From: Letharia columbiana
Taxonomy: Eukaryota > Ascomycota > Lecanoromycetes > Lecanorales > Parmeliaceae
NCBI RefSeq assembly: GCF_014066305.1
Contig: NW_023501043.1
Span: forward strand, 620,001 to 684,000
DNA: 64,000 bases
Reading direction: 5' to 3'
The notes below the pieces were generated by a model. It was given only the letters and a program-made list of their open reading frames with translations. It made no database searches and was not told the origin of the DNA. Positions 52,375-63,524 of this stretch are shown piece after piece. Made by a program: the position numbers and the translations under genes. Position 1 is the stretch's first letter. Each line of letters begins with the position of its first letter.

Positions 52375-52475
52375 ACCTCTGCTTGCCTACTTGCTTGCCT
52401 ACTTGCTTGCCTACTTGCTTGCCTACTTGCTTGCTTGCCTTGCTTGCTTACTTGCTTACTTGCTTAATCGCTTAC
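52375..52475. repeat. 12-bp minisatellite (CTTGCTTGCCTA)n
   Basis: About five regular units, then irregular CTTGCTTA units. Non-coding. Confidence 0.85.
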
Positions 52476-52614
52476 GTTCCTTCTTGCTACAGCGATAGGC
52501 ACGGCATTCCAGAGCATCAAAAGAAATGATGTCTGGAAGCTTATTTGGGAGCCTGTTAGTGTTCTCATTCTCACGCATCACACATACACAGGGCACATAG
52601 ATATGAGGTATCAA

Positions 52615-53060
52615 GTGGTTGGGCCATCCCGACGCCGGGATAACACCTGAATAGAGGCCTGAACAGACGTATTCGTACCCCAGCGCCGAGAAAACTCCCA
52701 TGCCTATGGCATAGACCTGGAGTGAAGTAGTAGCTAGCTATGTACAGGTGTGGGTGGGTGGGACAAAAAGTATGCAATGGCTCTGAAAGAGACGAAATCG
52801 AATGAAGAGCCATTGACAGGTGCAAAACAGGTGGCTATATAGCTCGTACTGGACACCTGTCCCCGACTCCCCAACCCCTTGCCGGGGTACCAACAGGGGT
52901 ACCAACAGGGGTACCAACAGGGGTACCAACAGGGGTACCAACAGGGGTACCAACAAGGGTACCAACAGGGTCATGATGTCATGTGACCCACTAACCCCCA
53001 GTCCCACTGTGGCGATTAGCCATGGCCTGGCAAATACCGGGCAAATGCAAGTGGGATATG
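52615..53060 (+). repeat. LINE 5'-leader-like fragment with GGGGTACCAACA repeat
   Basis: Near-identical to 34863-35230. The tandem part 52888-52972 has seven 12-bp units. In one frame they encode repeated GTNR, which is probably incidental. It extends further than the other copy, to CTGTGGCGATTAGCCATGGC, similar to the end of 17790-18150. Confidence 0.65.
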
Positions 53061-53339
53061 GGCATTTGTTCATAAATCTGCTGGTACAGCCTGGTTTTAT
53101 TATACTGTTTATTCAATTTGTAATTGCGTGTAATAACCATAACAATATGCATGGTATGGGGGTTTTTGGTGGATTTGAACTCACAGTCATATGCCGAGAG
53201 GCTAGTCACTAGCCAGGTAAGATGGGCGTTTTCAATAGGTGTCCTACTGGCCTGGATGGAATATCGTATGCTATTTTATATATCTCGCCAGATCAAAAAC
53301 AGGCCACATGTGAGCCCCCAGCAGGGATACCTACTATGC
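53061..53339. other. Short interval, nothing certain
   Basis: A tRNA-3'-half-like string around 53160-53215 on the minus strand was considered and not accepted. No gene. Confidence 0.3.
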
Positions 53340-53900
53340 CAGGTCTATAGACGGCCACTATAGTACTATAGGATTGGCCATTAGGATAGGTCATGGTAGT
53401 AGGCCTTTGGAATAAGTGGTAGTGGTAGCTGTGGTGATAGTTACATTTTGGATTTGGATTTTGATGGCGCGCAAAAAACATGAAAAAAAAAAAATTAAAA
53501 AATTGAATAGAAATCAAATGGAACAACGACAACGTATGCGCCCTACTCTTATTTGCGCCCATTTTAAATTCGATAATTCCTACGTCTACTATATCAAGCC
53601 TATAGACGGCGACTATAGTACCGTAGCATTAGCCATTATGATAGACTATAATAGTAGGCTATTTGAATAAGTGATAGTGGTAGCTGTAATAGTGTAGCCA
53701 TGGTAGTGGTAGCTATCTATATCGAATTTACATTTACGCTCATTTCAAATCCGATAATTTCAACGTCTACTATATATATTAGGCCTATAGACGACGACTA
53801 TAGTATCGTAGTATTAGCTATTATAATAGACTATAATAGTAGACTATTTAAATAAAGTAATAGTAGTAGCCATAGTAGTAGTAGCCATAATAGATTTATC
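53340..53900. repeat. Three diverged tandem units
   Basis: The unit with GCCTATAGACGGCGACTATAGT, ATTAGCCATTATGATAGACT and GGCTATTTGAATAAGTGATAGT occurs at about 53345-53445, 53600-53705 and 53785-53885, increasingly A+T rich to the right. Poly-A interrupts it near 53480-53500. Confidence 0.6.
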
Positions 53901-53934
53901 GAATTTAAAATGAACGTAAATAAGGGTAGGGCGT

Positions 53935-54147
53935 AAATGGGGGTAGATACGATTAGTACGTGGGTCTATCAGAATCGGTATAGATGCAATATTAATGTAG
54001 GTATTTTGAATAAGATAACTAAGGTATCGAACTATGTAGGTAGAAGGGAGATATTAAGTAGTAGATGGATGCCTCTGCTAAGACACGCTAGGCCCGAATG
54101 GGTGAGAGGGCTAAGTGGTGTGTTAAGGATATAGAATACGCTCGTAA
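53935..54147. repeat. E-family repeat, copy 2
   Basis: Similar to 13834-13998 in its right part (CGAACTATGTAGGTAG, GATGCCTCTGCTAAG, AGGGCTAAGTGGTGTG, ACGCTCGTAACA) with transitions. The left part is not alignable by eye. Confidence 0.55.
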
Positions 54148-54245
54148 CAGGGTCAATCACATAAAACCCATTTTTTTGATTTTTGAGTTTCGGAAAATCA
54201 TAATTTCATAGCCATACTTATTACTTTACTACAATAAATACTAAT

Positions 54246-54995
54246 ATGTGCTGGGGCGTGTCCTTCCCAGTAGTGAAAAGCTTGCCAAGTACTGGTTTTT
54301 AACTATTTTTGATTCTCAGGGAGATCCTCTAAACCCCCTCGGACCCTTCGAGGGCTCTTTAAGGGTTCTCCGAGAGCTTCTGTCGAGGGGCTGTCAAAGC
54401 AAGCTCGAAATTTGATTATTTTAGTGATATTTGATTGATTTCGAGCTTGCTTTAACAGCCCCTCGACAGAAGCTCTCGGAGAGCCCTTAAAGAGCTTCGA
54501 AGGGTTTAAGGGATTTTAAAGGATCTAACTCTAAGAATCGAGAGAGACGTTAGAGAGAGACGTTAGAGAGAGACGTTAGAGAGAGACGTTAGAGAGAGAC
54601 GTTATAGTTCACTGAGAATCGAGAGAGACGTTATAATTTATTTGATATTCAGGGGGAGACCCCCTGAAACCCCCCTAACCCTCCGGAGGCTCTCCGAGGG
54701 CTCTCCGAGGGCTCCTGCCGGAGGGGCTCTTCTCGCAAGCTCGATAATTTGAATAAAAATCTTAGTTTTTAGTATATCTTTACGAATACTTTATCAAATT
54801 TCGTCTTCGCTACTTTATTTGAAAGCGTATAATTAACTCTATAACTCTATAAATTTACTTTATTATCATTTATTACGTAACGTTAAAGGAATTAAATAGA
54901 ATAATTTAATAAAGTTGATGTTGGAGGTTCAGCCTTATGGTGCTTCCTCTTTTGGACGTACCCGTGTTTAGAACGAGGATGAAGAAATAAGGTGT
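54246..54995. repeat. D-family repeat, copy 2, with long hairpin
   Basis: From ATATGTGCTGGGGCGTG on. 54310-54515 folds back on itself: GATCCTCTAAACCCCCTCGG ... AAGCAAGCTCGAAATTTGAT then ATCAAATATCAC-like spacer and CGAGCTTGCTTTAACAGCCC ... AAGGATC. The repeat GAGAGACGTTAGA (five units) lies at 54541-54605. The tail continues to the GTACCCGTGTTTAGA block. Confidence 0.65.
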
Positions 54996-55080
54996 GTTTT
55001 AGACTAGAAATCGTGAAATCCGAGGATCTGATTGGCCAACCTTAAATTTATGGTTGTCGAACATTTTGTGATTTCAGTCT

Positions 55081-55384
55081 TGAGTAATGAGAAAGCAAGC
55101 TTTCCAATTAGGAAATTCCTTCGGGTACGCTGAGAGACTCTATAAAGATCTAAATAGAGGTATCAATAGCGTAAAGTGCAGAGTATCAGCTACCGAAAGA
55201 CAAGTCTTAAATTACTTATTAGAGAGCTATCATATAAAAGTAGAGTTACACTGCGCAACGGGGCGAGGTGGGGCGGGGTTTTGGGTGTCCAACACCACCC
55301 CGCTCAGGGGCGGGGTTTTAACGGGGTGGGGTTTTCTTAACGGGGTAAAGGGGGCACCCCGCTGCCCCCGCCAAGCGTATCAAA
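55081..55384. repeat. GC-rich insert with CACTGCGCAACGGGGCG end
   Basis: A G-rich block (55252-55378) that starts CACTGCGCAACGGGGCGAGG stands out in the AT-rich region. A near-complement, CGCCCCGTTGCGCAGCG, ends at 56399. The pair resembles hAT-type ends, but no 8-bp duplication was found. Confidence 0.4.
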
Positions 55385-56130
55385 TATGTGCTGGGGCGCG
55401 GGCTTCCCAGTAGTGAAAAGCTTGCCGAGTACTGGTTTTTAACTATATTTAATTCTCAGAGAGACCCTCTAAAACCCCTCGGACCCTTCGAGGGCTCTTT
55501 AAGGGCTCTCCGAGGGCTTCTATCAAAGGGGCTGTTAAAGCAAGCTCGAAATTTAATTATTTTAGTAATATTTGATTGATTTCGAGCTTGCTTTGACAGC
55601 CCCTCCGATAGAAGCCCTCGGAGAGCCCTTAAAGAGCTCCGAAGGGTTTAAGGGATTTTAAGGGGTCTAACCCTGAGAATCGAGAGAGATAGTTGATATA
55701 CTTAGGGGGAGACCCTCTGAAACCCCCCTAACCCTTCGAGGGCTCTCCGAGGGCTTCTGCCGGAGAGGCTCTTCTCGCAAGCTCGATAATTTAAATAAAA
55801 ATCTTGATTTTTAGCATATCTTTATGAATACGATATCAAATTTCGTCTACGCTATATTATTTGAAAGCGTATAATTAACACTATAACTTTATAAATTTAC
55901 TTTATTATTATATTTTTAATAAAAGAAAAGAAATCAAAAAAGGTAGATTTAAGAATTTTAAAGTTCTTTTCCAGCTTCCTCTTTTAGACGTACCCGTGTA
56001 TACCCGCGTTTAGATCGAAAATAAAGAAATAAGGTGTGTTTTAGACTAAAAATAGTAAAATCCGATGATCTGATTGGTCACTAGCCTCTTAGCGTAGCAC
56101 CCATTCTCGTTTTCAAGTCTTTAGCATTAA
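55385..56130. repeat. D-family repeat, copy 3, with long hairpin
   Basis: Same order as copy 2. The foldback 55455-55675 (GAGACCCTCTAAAACCCCTC ... and complement ... AAGGGGTCTAACCCTGAGAA) has arms of about 100 bp around the AATTTAATTATTTTAG spacer. It ends with the CTTCCTCTTTTAGACGTACC and GCAAGCTTTTCAATTAGA blocks also seen after copy 2. Confidence 0.65.
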
Positions 56131-56405
56131 GAAAGCAAGCTTTTCAATTAGATTAGCTTGAGACTATTGCCCCCGTAACGTTCCCGTAACGCCTTTCTTA
56201 TATACCTACTAATCATCTTTCTAAGCATCTATATTATTTTACACTCTATTTTACCGCAGTTCTTAATATATAATATCAAAATTTAGAGGGGTCGCTTAGG
56301 GGTACCTAGGGTCCACCGAGGTAACGGCCCGAAACCCCACCCCGACCCCCGACCCCCCCCCCGAAACCTCGTCGGAGTCCCCCGCCCCGTTGCGCAGCGT
56401 AAATA
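56131..56405. repeat. Mixed repeat end, GC-rich
   Basis: AT sequence leading into a C-rich block (56285-56400) that ends CGCCCCGTTGCGCAGCG, the inverted partner of 55258-55275. Confidence 0.4.
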
Positions 56406-57732
56406 TTATTATTCTATAAGAAGTGACCTAAGAAAACCTGGTTTATTACAACTCAACCATTACTAAGAGTCGCTATAAAGTTCTCTAAGAGACTATATAT
56501 GAAACTTATATCTAATCGAGTTAACTTTTACTATCTTTCGCGCGAGCGCTAACTTAATTAAAGGGGTTTACGACTAGTAGATAGAGGATATACGCGTAAT
56601 ACTTATCTAAATTAATTATATTATATTATCATTTTATTTCTATTACTTTTAAACGACGTATTATTAATATAACTTATTTTTATTAAAAAGTATATAAATA
56701 GAAATAGTAATTAAATTTAATAAAAGAGTAAGCTATAGAATTATAGATTCTATAAGTAATAGATTCTATAAATAATAGAGTAGAGTTAATTTATAAGAGT
56801 ATCTCTTATTGAATATATTACTAATAAGATATTAATAGTAAAGAAGATTATAAAAATTAGATATAAACTATATAGTAAGTTTCTAAAACTTTATTTAAAT
56901 TTAAAGAGTTAATTTAATTAGTTTTTAAATAAAGAGCGTTTTATAACTTATAATCTAGAAAAATTACTACGATAATTTTAGCTTATTAAATTAATAATTT
57001 AAAATTATAATATTTAAAAGAAAGATATATATAATATAAATAAAAAAGAGTTTACTCTTAATATTATTAATAAAGCGAGAGTTATATACTTTAAGTATAA
57101 TTTATAAATATATATAGTTTAAAATGAAAGTAGAGAATAGATAACTTTAATTAAATATATATTCGCGAATAAACGTATTAGAGATTCGAGACTTTTAAAA
57201 GAAGTAAGTATATTCTTAAATTAGTTAAAGTAGTTATAAGGTATAGAGAAAGATAATTCTTTAAATAATATAAGATTATTGATTAATTAAGCATAAAAGA
57301 AAAAATCGAAGAAAGCTATATCGATTAGAGATCGAAAAGATATAATATATAATATGAAATTTAAGCAATTTTCGAGATATTATCTTAAAAGATATAAGAT
57401 ATTTTCAATTCTACTATTTTATATATAAACTATCGTATTTTAAAATCGTCTCGTATAAAATAGACTAGTCTCGTTATAGTACTTTAAGAATTATAAGATT
57501 CTATAAATAGATTATAAAGATATAATTTTTTTTAGAAAAGAAGTAAAAGTTGAAAAATTCTAAGTTTAAAAAATCTTATACCTTTTCGATTAGTAGCTAT
57601 ATCTCGTTAAGTTACGCTAAGAATATAACGAAACGAATTCTTTTATTATTTATCATCTTTAAAGATAAGCTTTAGATAAAAATCTAGTTTATTATTTTTA
57701 AAAATAAGTACTTAATTATTATATTAAGTACG
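56406..57732. other. AT-rich RIP-degraded tract, no gene
   Basis: No usable frame. 56540-56610 is a mutated G2 end (TTTCGCGCGAGCGCTAAC, GTAGATAGAGGATATACGCG). 57340-57590 is a mutated copy of the segment at 61205-61440 (ATTTTCGAGATATTA, TCGTCTCGTATA, GAAGTAAAAGTTGAAAAATT). Confidence 0.6.
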
Positions 57733-58395
57733 AGTAAAGGCCTATGAATTAAATTCATAATTTTTTTTTTAATTAGGGCTATCGAGTAAGTAGGTGAGCG
57801 ATCTTTGGTGAGCGAACTTTGGTGAGCGATATTTGAATTCCTTGCACTTTAATAATTATAGGACTAAATTTAATAATTCTTTTTTTTTCTGAAAGCCCAT
57901 ATTTCGTTCTATAATTTAAAAAAAAATCTCAAAATTTTAATAGAAAACAAAAAAGTTATTCTAAAATTAAATAATGTGTACCTGATTAGGGCTGTCCGAC
58001 TGTCGAGCGAACTTTGGTGAGCGATATTTGAATTCCTTGCGCTTTAATAATTATAAGACTAAATTTCAAAATTTTTGAAAATTCGAAAAGCACAAACAGC
58101 GTTTCAAAATTTTAAAAAAAAATTTCAAAATTTTAATAGAAAATAAAAAAGTTATTCTAAAATTAAATAATATACACCTGTTTTTTAATTAGGGCTGTCG
58201 AACGAACTTTAATAAGCGATATTTAAATCTCTATCTTTTAATGATTATAAGATTAAATTCTCTAATTTCTAAAGCGTTAAAAAGCGTAAACTACGTTCTA
58301 TAATAAAAAAAAAAAACTTTAAAATTTTAATAGAAAATAAAAAGGTTATTTATTTGTAAATAACGTATACCTATTTTTAATAAGAGGTCTTCGAA
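57733..58395. repeat. C-family tandem repeat, copy 2
   Basis: It starts AAGGCCTATGAATTAAATTC like 14510. Three units follow (GAGCGATATTTGAATTCCTT ... AATAGAAAACAAAAAAGTTA) at about 57825, 58018 and 58215, period about 190 bp, the third one strongly RIP-mutated. Confidence 0.7.
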
Positions 58396-58404
58396 AGAGC
58401 TAGC

Positions 58405-58580
58405 GTATTACGAGCGTACTCTTAATATATTACTTAGCCCCATAGCTAGCTAGCCTTAACGATGGTATCCCCTATTATATTATATCTCCTTCTTACATAT
58501 ATAATTCGATAGCCTTATTATTCTTAATCTATCTCACTTATACTAGTATCGCACCTATGCTAATTCTAATATAGCGAGCT
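58405..58580. repeat. E-family repeat, inverted, RIP-mutated
   Basis: The inverse of 13834-13998: TTACGAGCGTAC, then TTACTTAGCCCCATAG, ATATCTCCTTCTTACATATA and TAGTATCGCACCTATGCTAA. Confidence 0.55.
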
Positions 58581-58713
58581 AACTTAGTCGATCTAATTAA
58601 AGAGATTTAAGAGCGTAGTAACTCTAAGTTTATAATTAACTGCACATATAAATTTAAAGTTTTTTTAGCTTAGCTCTATCTTATTCTTTTATATATATTA
58701 ATTTTAATATTAG

Positions 58714-59435
58714 AGACTTTCAAAGTTACTATTGCTATTGCAAATAGTAACTATTTAACCCCTACAGCCCTACTCAGCCTTATCATTTGCCAACGAAATA
58801 GTAACTTTTTTTCTACTAGTTAATAGCAACTCCAGACTTGCTATTACACTCAAATAGTTACTATTTGATATTCTAAAATCGGCCCTAGCTTAGTCAAATA
58901 CCTATATCTCGTCCATATCGCGTCTATGTACTCGTACCTCCTGCGGAGTCATAGCTAGAAAGACTCCCAAACGCCGTCTAATTGACGCCTGCACTAGATA
59001 TCTACTTGTTAAGAAGATCGCCGAGGCTTTGGACAGCAGCGATACTAATTCGTCTGACTCCGAAGGCGAGGATCCCGTTATAAAAACCCTCTTAGAGGTG
59101 ACTGGGAAACGCTGTCTTTGGAGTCGCCTTGCGAGGGGTCTTCGTCGATGTAGAGTCTTGAGGCATAACGAGTAGCGATAGCTATGGCAATGAGAGGACG
59201 TAGATATGTATTTGGTAGTAGCTATTACTAGTAGTATTAAGAGGTTATCTTCGATAAATACTCTAGCGGAGGCCCTATAACGAATACGATTAGACGGTAT
59301 TTAGTCAAAGAATATATTTCGAAGAATATTCAGCTATTTACTATTCAATAGTAAGGTGCTTTCAGAGTACTAGTAGCTATTTGACGATTTTTTAATAGTA
59401 ACTATCTAATAGTAAAATCGAATATTGAAAGTTCC
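58714..59435. mobile_element. F-family element with a transposase-like remnant
   Basis: Short inverted ends GAGACTTTCAA and TTGAAAGTTCC, with repeated ATAGTTACTATT motifs near both. The interior is less AT-rich and in one frame reads KTPKRRLIDACTRYLLVKKI followed by an acidic SSDTNSSDSEGEDP, similar in style to the N-terminus of a transposase. No catalytic domain. A second copy starts at about 63525. Confidence 0.5.
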
Positions 59436-59690
59436 TATTATAAAGTAGAAGAGATAAAAGAGATAATAAAAGAAAAGATAAGAATTATAAAATAGGAGAA
59501 AATAAAAATAAAAATGATAAATTAATTAAATTTAAAAAATAATAGATTAACTTCTTTAATATAATTTCTCAATGAAAATAAAAAATTATTATTATTTCTA
59601 TACTAGTTTATTATATCATTTTAATAAAAGGTAGACGTTTTACTATTACGTCGGATTTATCGGATTTTAGAGCGCGTAAATAGAGATAAC
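59436..59690. other. AT-rich tract, no gene
   Basis: A+T rich, only repeats of AAATAAAAATAAAAATGATA type. Confidence 0.5.
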
Positions 59691-59784
59691 GTGCAGATGG
59701 GGGTTGGAAACAAGTAGTCTCCGTTCGGTTAGTGTGCAGGTTCTTCTGTCACCCGCGTGCCAATCATAAATTCAGAGTCACTAC

Positions 59785-59868
59785 CGAGGGTCGGTGACAA
59801 AACTCTCCGCCGACTTTCTCCCGCAGCCCCCACTAAAAGTCGGCAAAGACTTTTATCACCGACCCTCG
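59785..59868. mobile_element. 84-bp mini-MITE with TAC duplication
   Basis: Inverted ends of about 33 bp (CGAGGGTCGGTGACAAAACT... and the mirror ending CACCGACCCTCG, 28 of 33 matching) around an 18-base loop, flanked by TAC at 59782-59784 and 59869-59871. The same surrounding sequence without insertion exists at about 14992-15038 in the C repeat (inverted), with one TAC. This empty site confirms the insertion. Confidence 0.88.
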
Positions 59869-59871
59869 TAC

Positions 59872-61650
59872 GGAGTACGCTTTTTGCTTAGACACCACGG
59901 GTAAATAAATTAGCGTCCGCAACTATCAAAATCTCTTTTCCTACTTTTAATCCTTTAATAACTTTACTTTTTTCTTTTAAAAAATTTCGATCTTTTTTAA
60001 AATAATATAGGATATATTGCGCGTTTTACTAATTTAAGAATTATGAAATTTGGTTCTATATTTACTTAAAGACAAGGAGATTAAGTATCTCTTATTAAAG
60101 TTCGCTCGACAGCTCTAATCAAAAAAAATAGATGTATATTCTTTAAATTGGAAATAACTTTTTTGCCATCTATCAAAAAAAATCGATTTTTTATTTAACT
60201 TATAAAGCGTAAATTCTTTATTTTAATAATTTAAGAAGTATGAAATTTAGTCTTATAATTATTTAAAGGCAAAGAATTCAAATATCGCTTATTAAAGTTC
60301 GCTTATCAAATTTGCTCGATAGCTTTAATTAAAAAAATAGATTATGAATTTAATTTATAGATCTTAACTCGTTTAGAAATATTAATATAAGATTAAGAAT
60401 TAATATTTTTAATAATAAAGCGTTTAATTAATATAATTAGTATATATAAGAGATTAAGATATAGCTAAGCTAGAAAATCTTAAATTTATATATATAATTA
60501 ATTATAAATTTAATAGATCTACGCTTTTTAATTAGATACCGCGGATAAATAAATTAACGTTCGTAATTATTAAAATCTCTCTCTACTAAACTACTAAAAT
60601 AGATTTACTATTCTCTAAAAAAAAATTTAAATTATAGTATTAGAAAATTATTATAATTTAACTCATATATATATATAGTATAAAAGATATTAATTATTCT
60701 ATATGCCTATAGAATAGATAAGATATATGCGATATTAAGCCTAAGCTAGTAGTTCTATAAGTATTTCTAAGATATCTTATAATATATAGAACGTAGTTTA
60801 CGCTTTTTAATAAGATAAAAGTTATTAAATTTAGTTTTATAGTTTTTTAAAAGTAAGAAATTTCAATATTGCTTATTAAAGTTTACTCGATAGTATTAGA
60901 ATTAATATAGATATAATATTAATATAAGTAAGATAGAATTAGAATAATAAGACTATCGAATTATATATATAGAAAGAAGATATAATATAATAGAAGATAT
61001 CTTCTATTAAGATACTAGGCTATAGAATTAAGTAATATATTAAGAATACGCTCGTAATAGATAGCTCTAGTTAGAAAAAATAGATATACATTATTAAAAC
61101 TTAAAATAACTTCTCTCTTTTCTATTAATTTATTTTTTAAAATATAAAGCGTAATTTACATATTTTAATAATCTTAAGATTATAGAATTTAGTTAATGGC
61201 CGGAAAGGTATAATATTTAATATGAAATTTAGATAATTTTCGAGATATTACCTTAAAAGATATAGGATATTTCTAATTCCACTCGATATTTTATATATAA
61301 ATCATCGTTTTTTAAAATCGTCTCGTATAGAATAAACTGGCCTCGTTATAGGGCTTTAATTTCTAAGAATAGATTATAAAGATATAAATTTTCAAAGAAA
61401 AGAAGTAAAAGTTGAAAAATTCTCAGTTTAAAAAATTCATTAAAATTCTCTTATTAAATATACTCGATAGTTTTAATTAAAAAAATAGATTATAAGTTTA
61501 ATTAGTATATATAAAAGAATAAGATAGAGCTAATCTAAAAATCTTGAATTTGTATATATAGTTAATTATAAATTTAAAGTTACTACGCTCTTTGATTAGA
61601 TAGGCTTAGTCAGCCCGCTAGCCCTTTCGAGGCCTCTTATTAAAAAAATA
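59872..61650. repeat. AT-rich C- and E-related degraded repeats, no gene
   Basis: Pieces of the C family (GGTAAATAAATTAGCGTCCG at 59890, its mutated copy near 60540, GATTAGATAGGCTTAGTCAG at 61592), the E family (60930-61058) and the 61205-61440 segment also at 57340-57590. Everything is RIP-degraded, with no frame. Confidence 0.55.
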
Positions 61651-62248
61651 GAGAAGTGATACACGTACACCCCCTTTTTATACATGTACACCCCCTTTTG
61701 ATACATGTACACCCCCCCAAATCCGATTAGCTTCCGCGCGGCCGCTAGCCGCATAAGGTATAAACTCCGCATATAGCTTCCTGGGGAATATTGTCGAGAC
61801 TCTTAGTGGTAGCAAGGTAAGCCTTCCCAGATCTCTCCTGATAAAGTCTAAAAGATCAGACGGTTTCAAATCGTCGAATGGTGAGGTCTTTGGATTGTCC
61901 TTCTATGGCGATAGCTGATTGGCTGGCTACCCTCTCTCGTTGCTACTAGAAATACGCCTATCGTACTCGAATATCCACTACCTATTGGCCACCTGGCCTT
62001 CCTACAGCAAACATGATCTCGTTACCCTGCATGTAGGCTCGCGTATCACGTCCACCTCGCTATCGACTACCTCGCTGTCGATTACCTCGCTGTCCGCCTC
62101 GTGTAGCCCCACCTCTTTCGGCTATGTGCGGAGTTTATACCTTATGCGGCTAGCGGCCGCGCGGAAGCTAATCGAATTTAAAGGGGGTGTACATGTATCA
62201 AAAGGGGGTGTACATGTATAAAAAGGGGGTGTACGTGTATCACATCTC
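61651..62248. mobile_element. G-family element, complete (598 bp)
   Basis: Inverted ends of about 120 bp. Each has three units of about 21 bp (GATACATGTACACCCCC with T-rich spacer), then GATTAGCTTCCGCGCGGCCG and ATAAGGTATAAACTCCGCA. The flanks are AAAAAATA (61643-61650 and 62249-62256), an 8-bp duplication in low-complexity C-repeat sequence. The interior carries part of an ORF-like stretch also in G2 (35440-35690) but no recognised protein. Arms nearly perfect, hence young within RIP-degraded surroundings. Confidence 0.8.
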
Positions 62249-62256
62249 AAAAAATA

Positions 62257-63010
62257 GATGTACGTTATTAACACATAGAATAACTTTTTTATTTTCTATT
62301 AAAATTTTGGGATTTTTTTTTTAAATTATGGAACGAAACTTTTGCTTTCAGATAAAAAAATAATTATTAAATTTAGTCTTATAATTATTAAAGCGCAAGG
62401 AATTCAAATATCGCTCACTAAAGATCGCTCGACAGTCGGATAGCCCTGATTAAAAAACAGGTACACATTATTTGATTTTAGAATAACGTTTTTATTTTCG
62501 ATAAAAATTTTGAGATTATTTTTTTAAATTATAGAACGAAATTTTAAATTTAGTCTTATAGTTATTAAAGCGCAAGGAATTCAAATATCGCTTACTAAAG
62601 TTCGCTCGACAGTCGAATAGCCCTAATCAAGAAACAGGTACACATTATTTGATTTTAGAATAACGTTTTTATTTTCGATTAAAATTTTAAGATTATTTTT
62701 TTAAATTATAGAACGAAATGTTCGCTTTCAGATAAAAAAAGAATTATTAAATTTAGTCTTATAATTATTAAAGCGCAAGGAATTCAAATATCGCTCACTA
62801 AAGTTCGCTCGACAGTCGGATAGCCCTGATCAAGAAACAGGTATACATTATTTGATTTTAGAATAACGTTTTTATTTTCTATTAAAGTTTTAAGATTTTT
62901 TTTTAGATTATAAGAATATAACTTACGCTTTCAGATAAAAAAAGAATATCTAAATTTAATCTAATAAATATTTAAAAGTAGAGGATATAAATATCGCTTA
63001 TTAAAAACTT
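62257..63010. repeat. C-family tandem repeat, inverted (four units)
   Basis: Units of about 178-202 bp with AGGTACACATTATTTGATTT at 62459, 62636 and, as AGGTATACATTATT, at 62839, each ending CTCGACAGTCGGATAGCC. The orientation is opposite to 57733-58395. Confidence 0.7.
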
Positions 63011-63524
63011 ATATACTTTATTAAGAATACTCTTTTATATAAGCTTAGATAATCGAGTAGTAATAATTTTAATAAAATTCGAAACTATTTCGCTCCGTTC
63101 TCGATTCGAATCCATAAATCTCCCTTGCTAAAAAATCGTAAAATCGTAAATTCTATCAATTATAAAAATGAAAATAATAATAATTAAAATGAGAAGCCTA
63201 TAAGAGATATTAAAATTAACTTTTATTAATTAGATTTAAATTAATTTAGATTTAATTATATTTTTAGAAATATATTATTAATATAACTTCTCTTTTTTAT
63301 ATTAAAATTTAATTATTATTACTCTAAATTATAGAACTTATTCTACGCTTTTTAATAATTTAATTTTTTTAAAATTCGATCTTATACTCCTAAGTAAATC
63401 TTAAATTAAAGTATTTTTACTCTTCGAGAATCGAGTTTAATCTCGATATTAGAAAAAAAAAATTAACTACTTTTCATAAATTTAATTCATGGGTCTAAAG
63501 TTATTTATAGATATAAACTTATTA
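63011..63524. other. AT-rich tract, no gene
   Basis: RIP-like sequence without frames; nothing recognised apart from general similarity to the C surroundings. Confidence 0.5.

Noticed and set aside
53160..53220. tRNA-like 3' half on the minus strand (GTTCAAATCC loop-like string)
   Set aside because: The T-arm stem does not pair well, no acceptor or D arm could be fitted, and no anticodon loop is clear. At most a tRNA-derived remnant.
55258..56399. hAT transposon with CACTGCGCAACGGGGCG ends
   Set aside because: The ends are inverted and hAT-like, but flanks (TAGAGTTA and TAAATATT) do not form an 8-bp duplication and D repeats fill the interior, so a single element is not supported.
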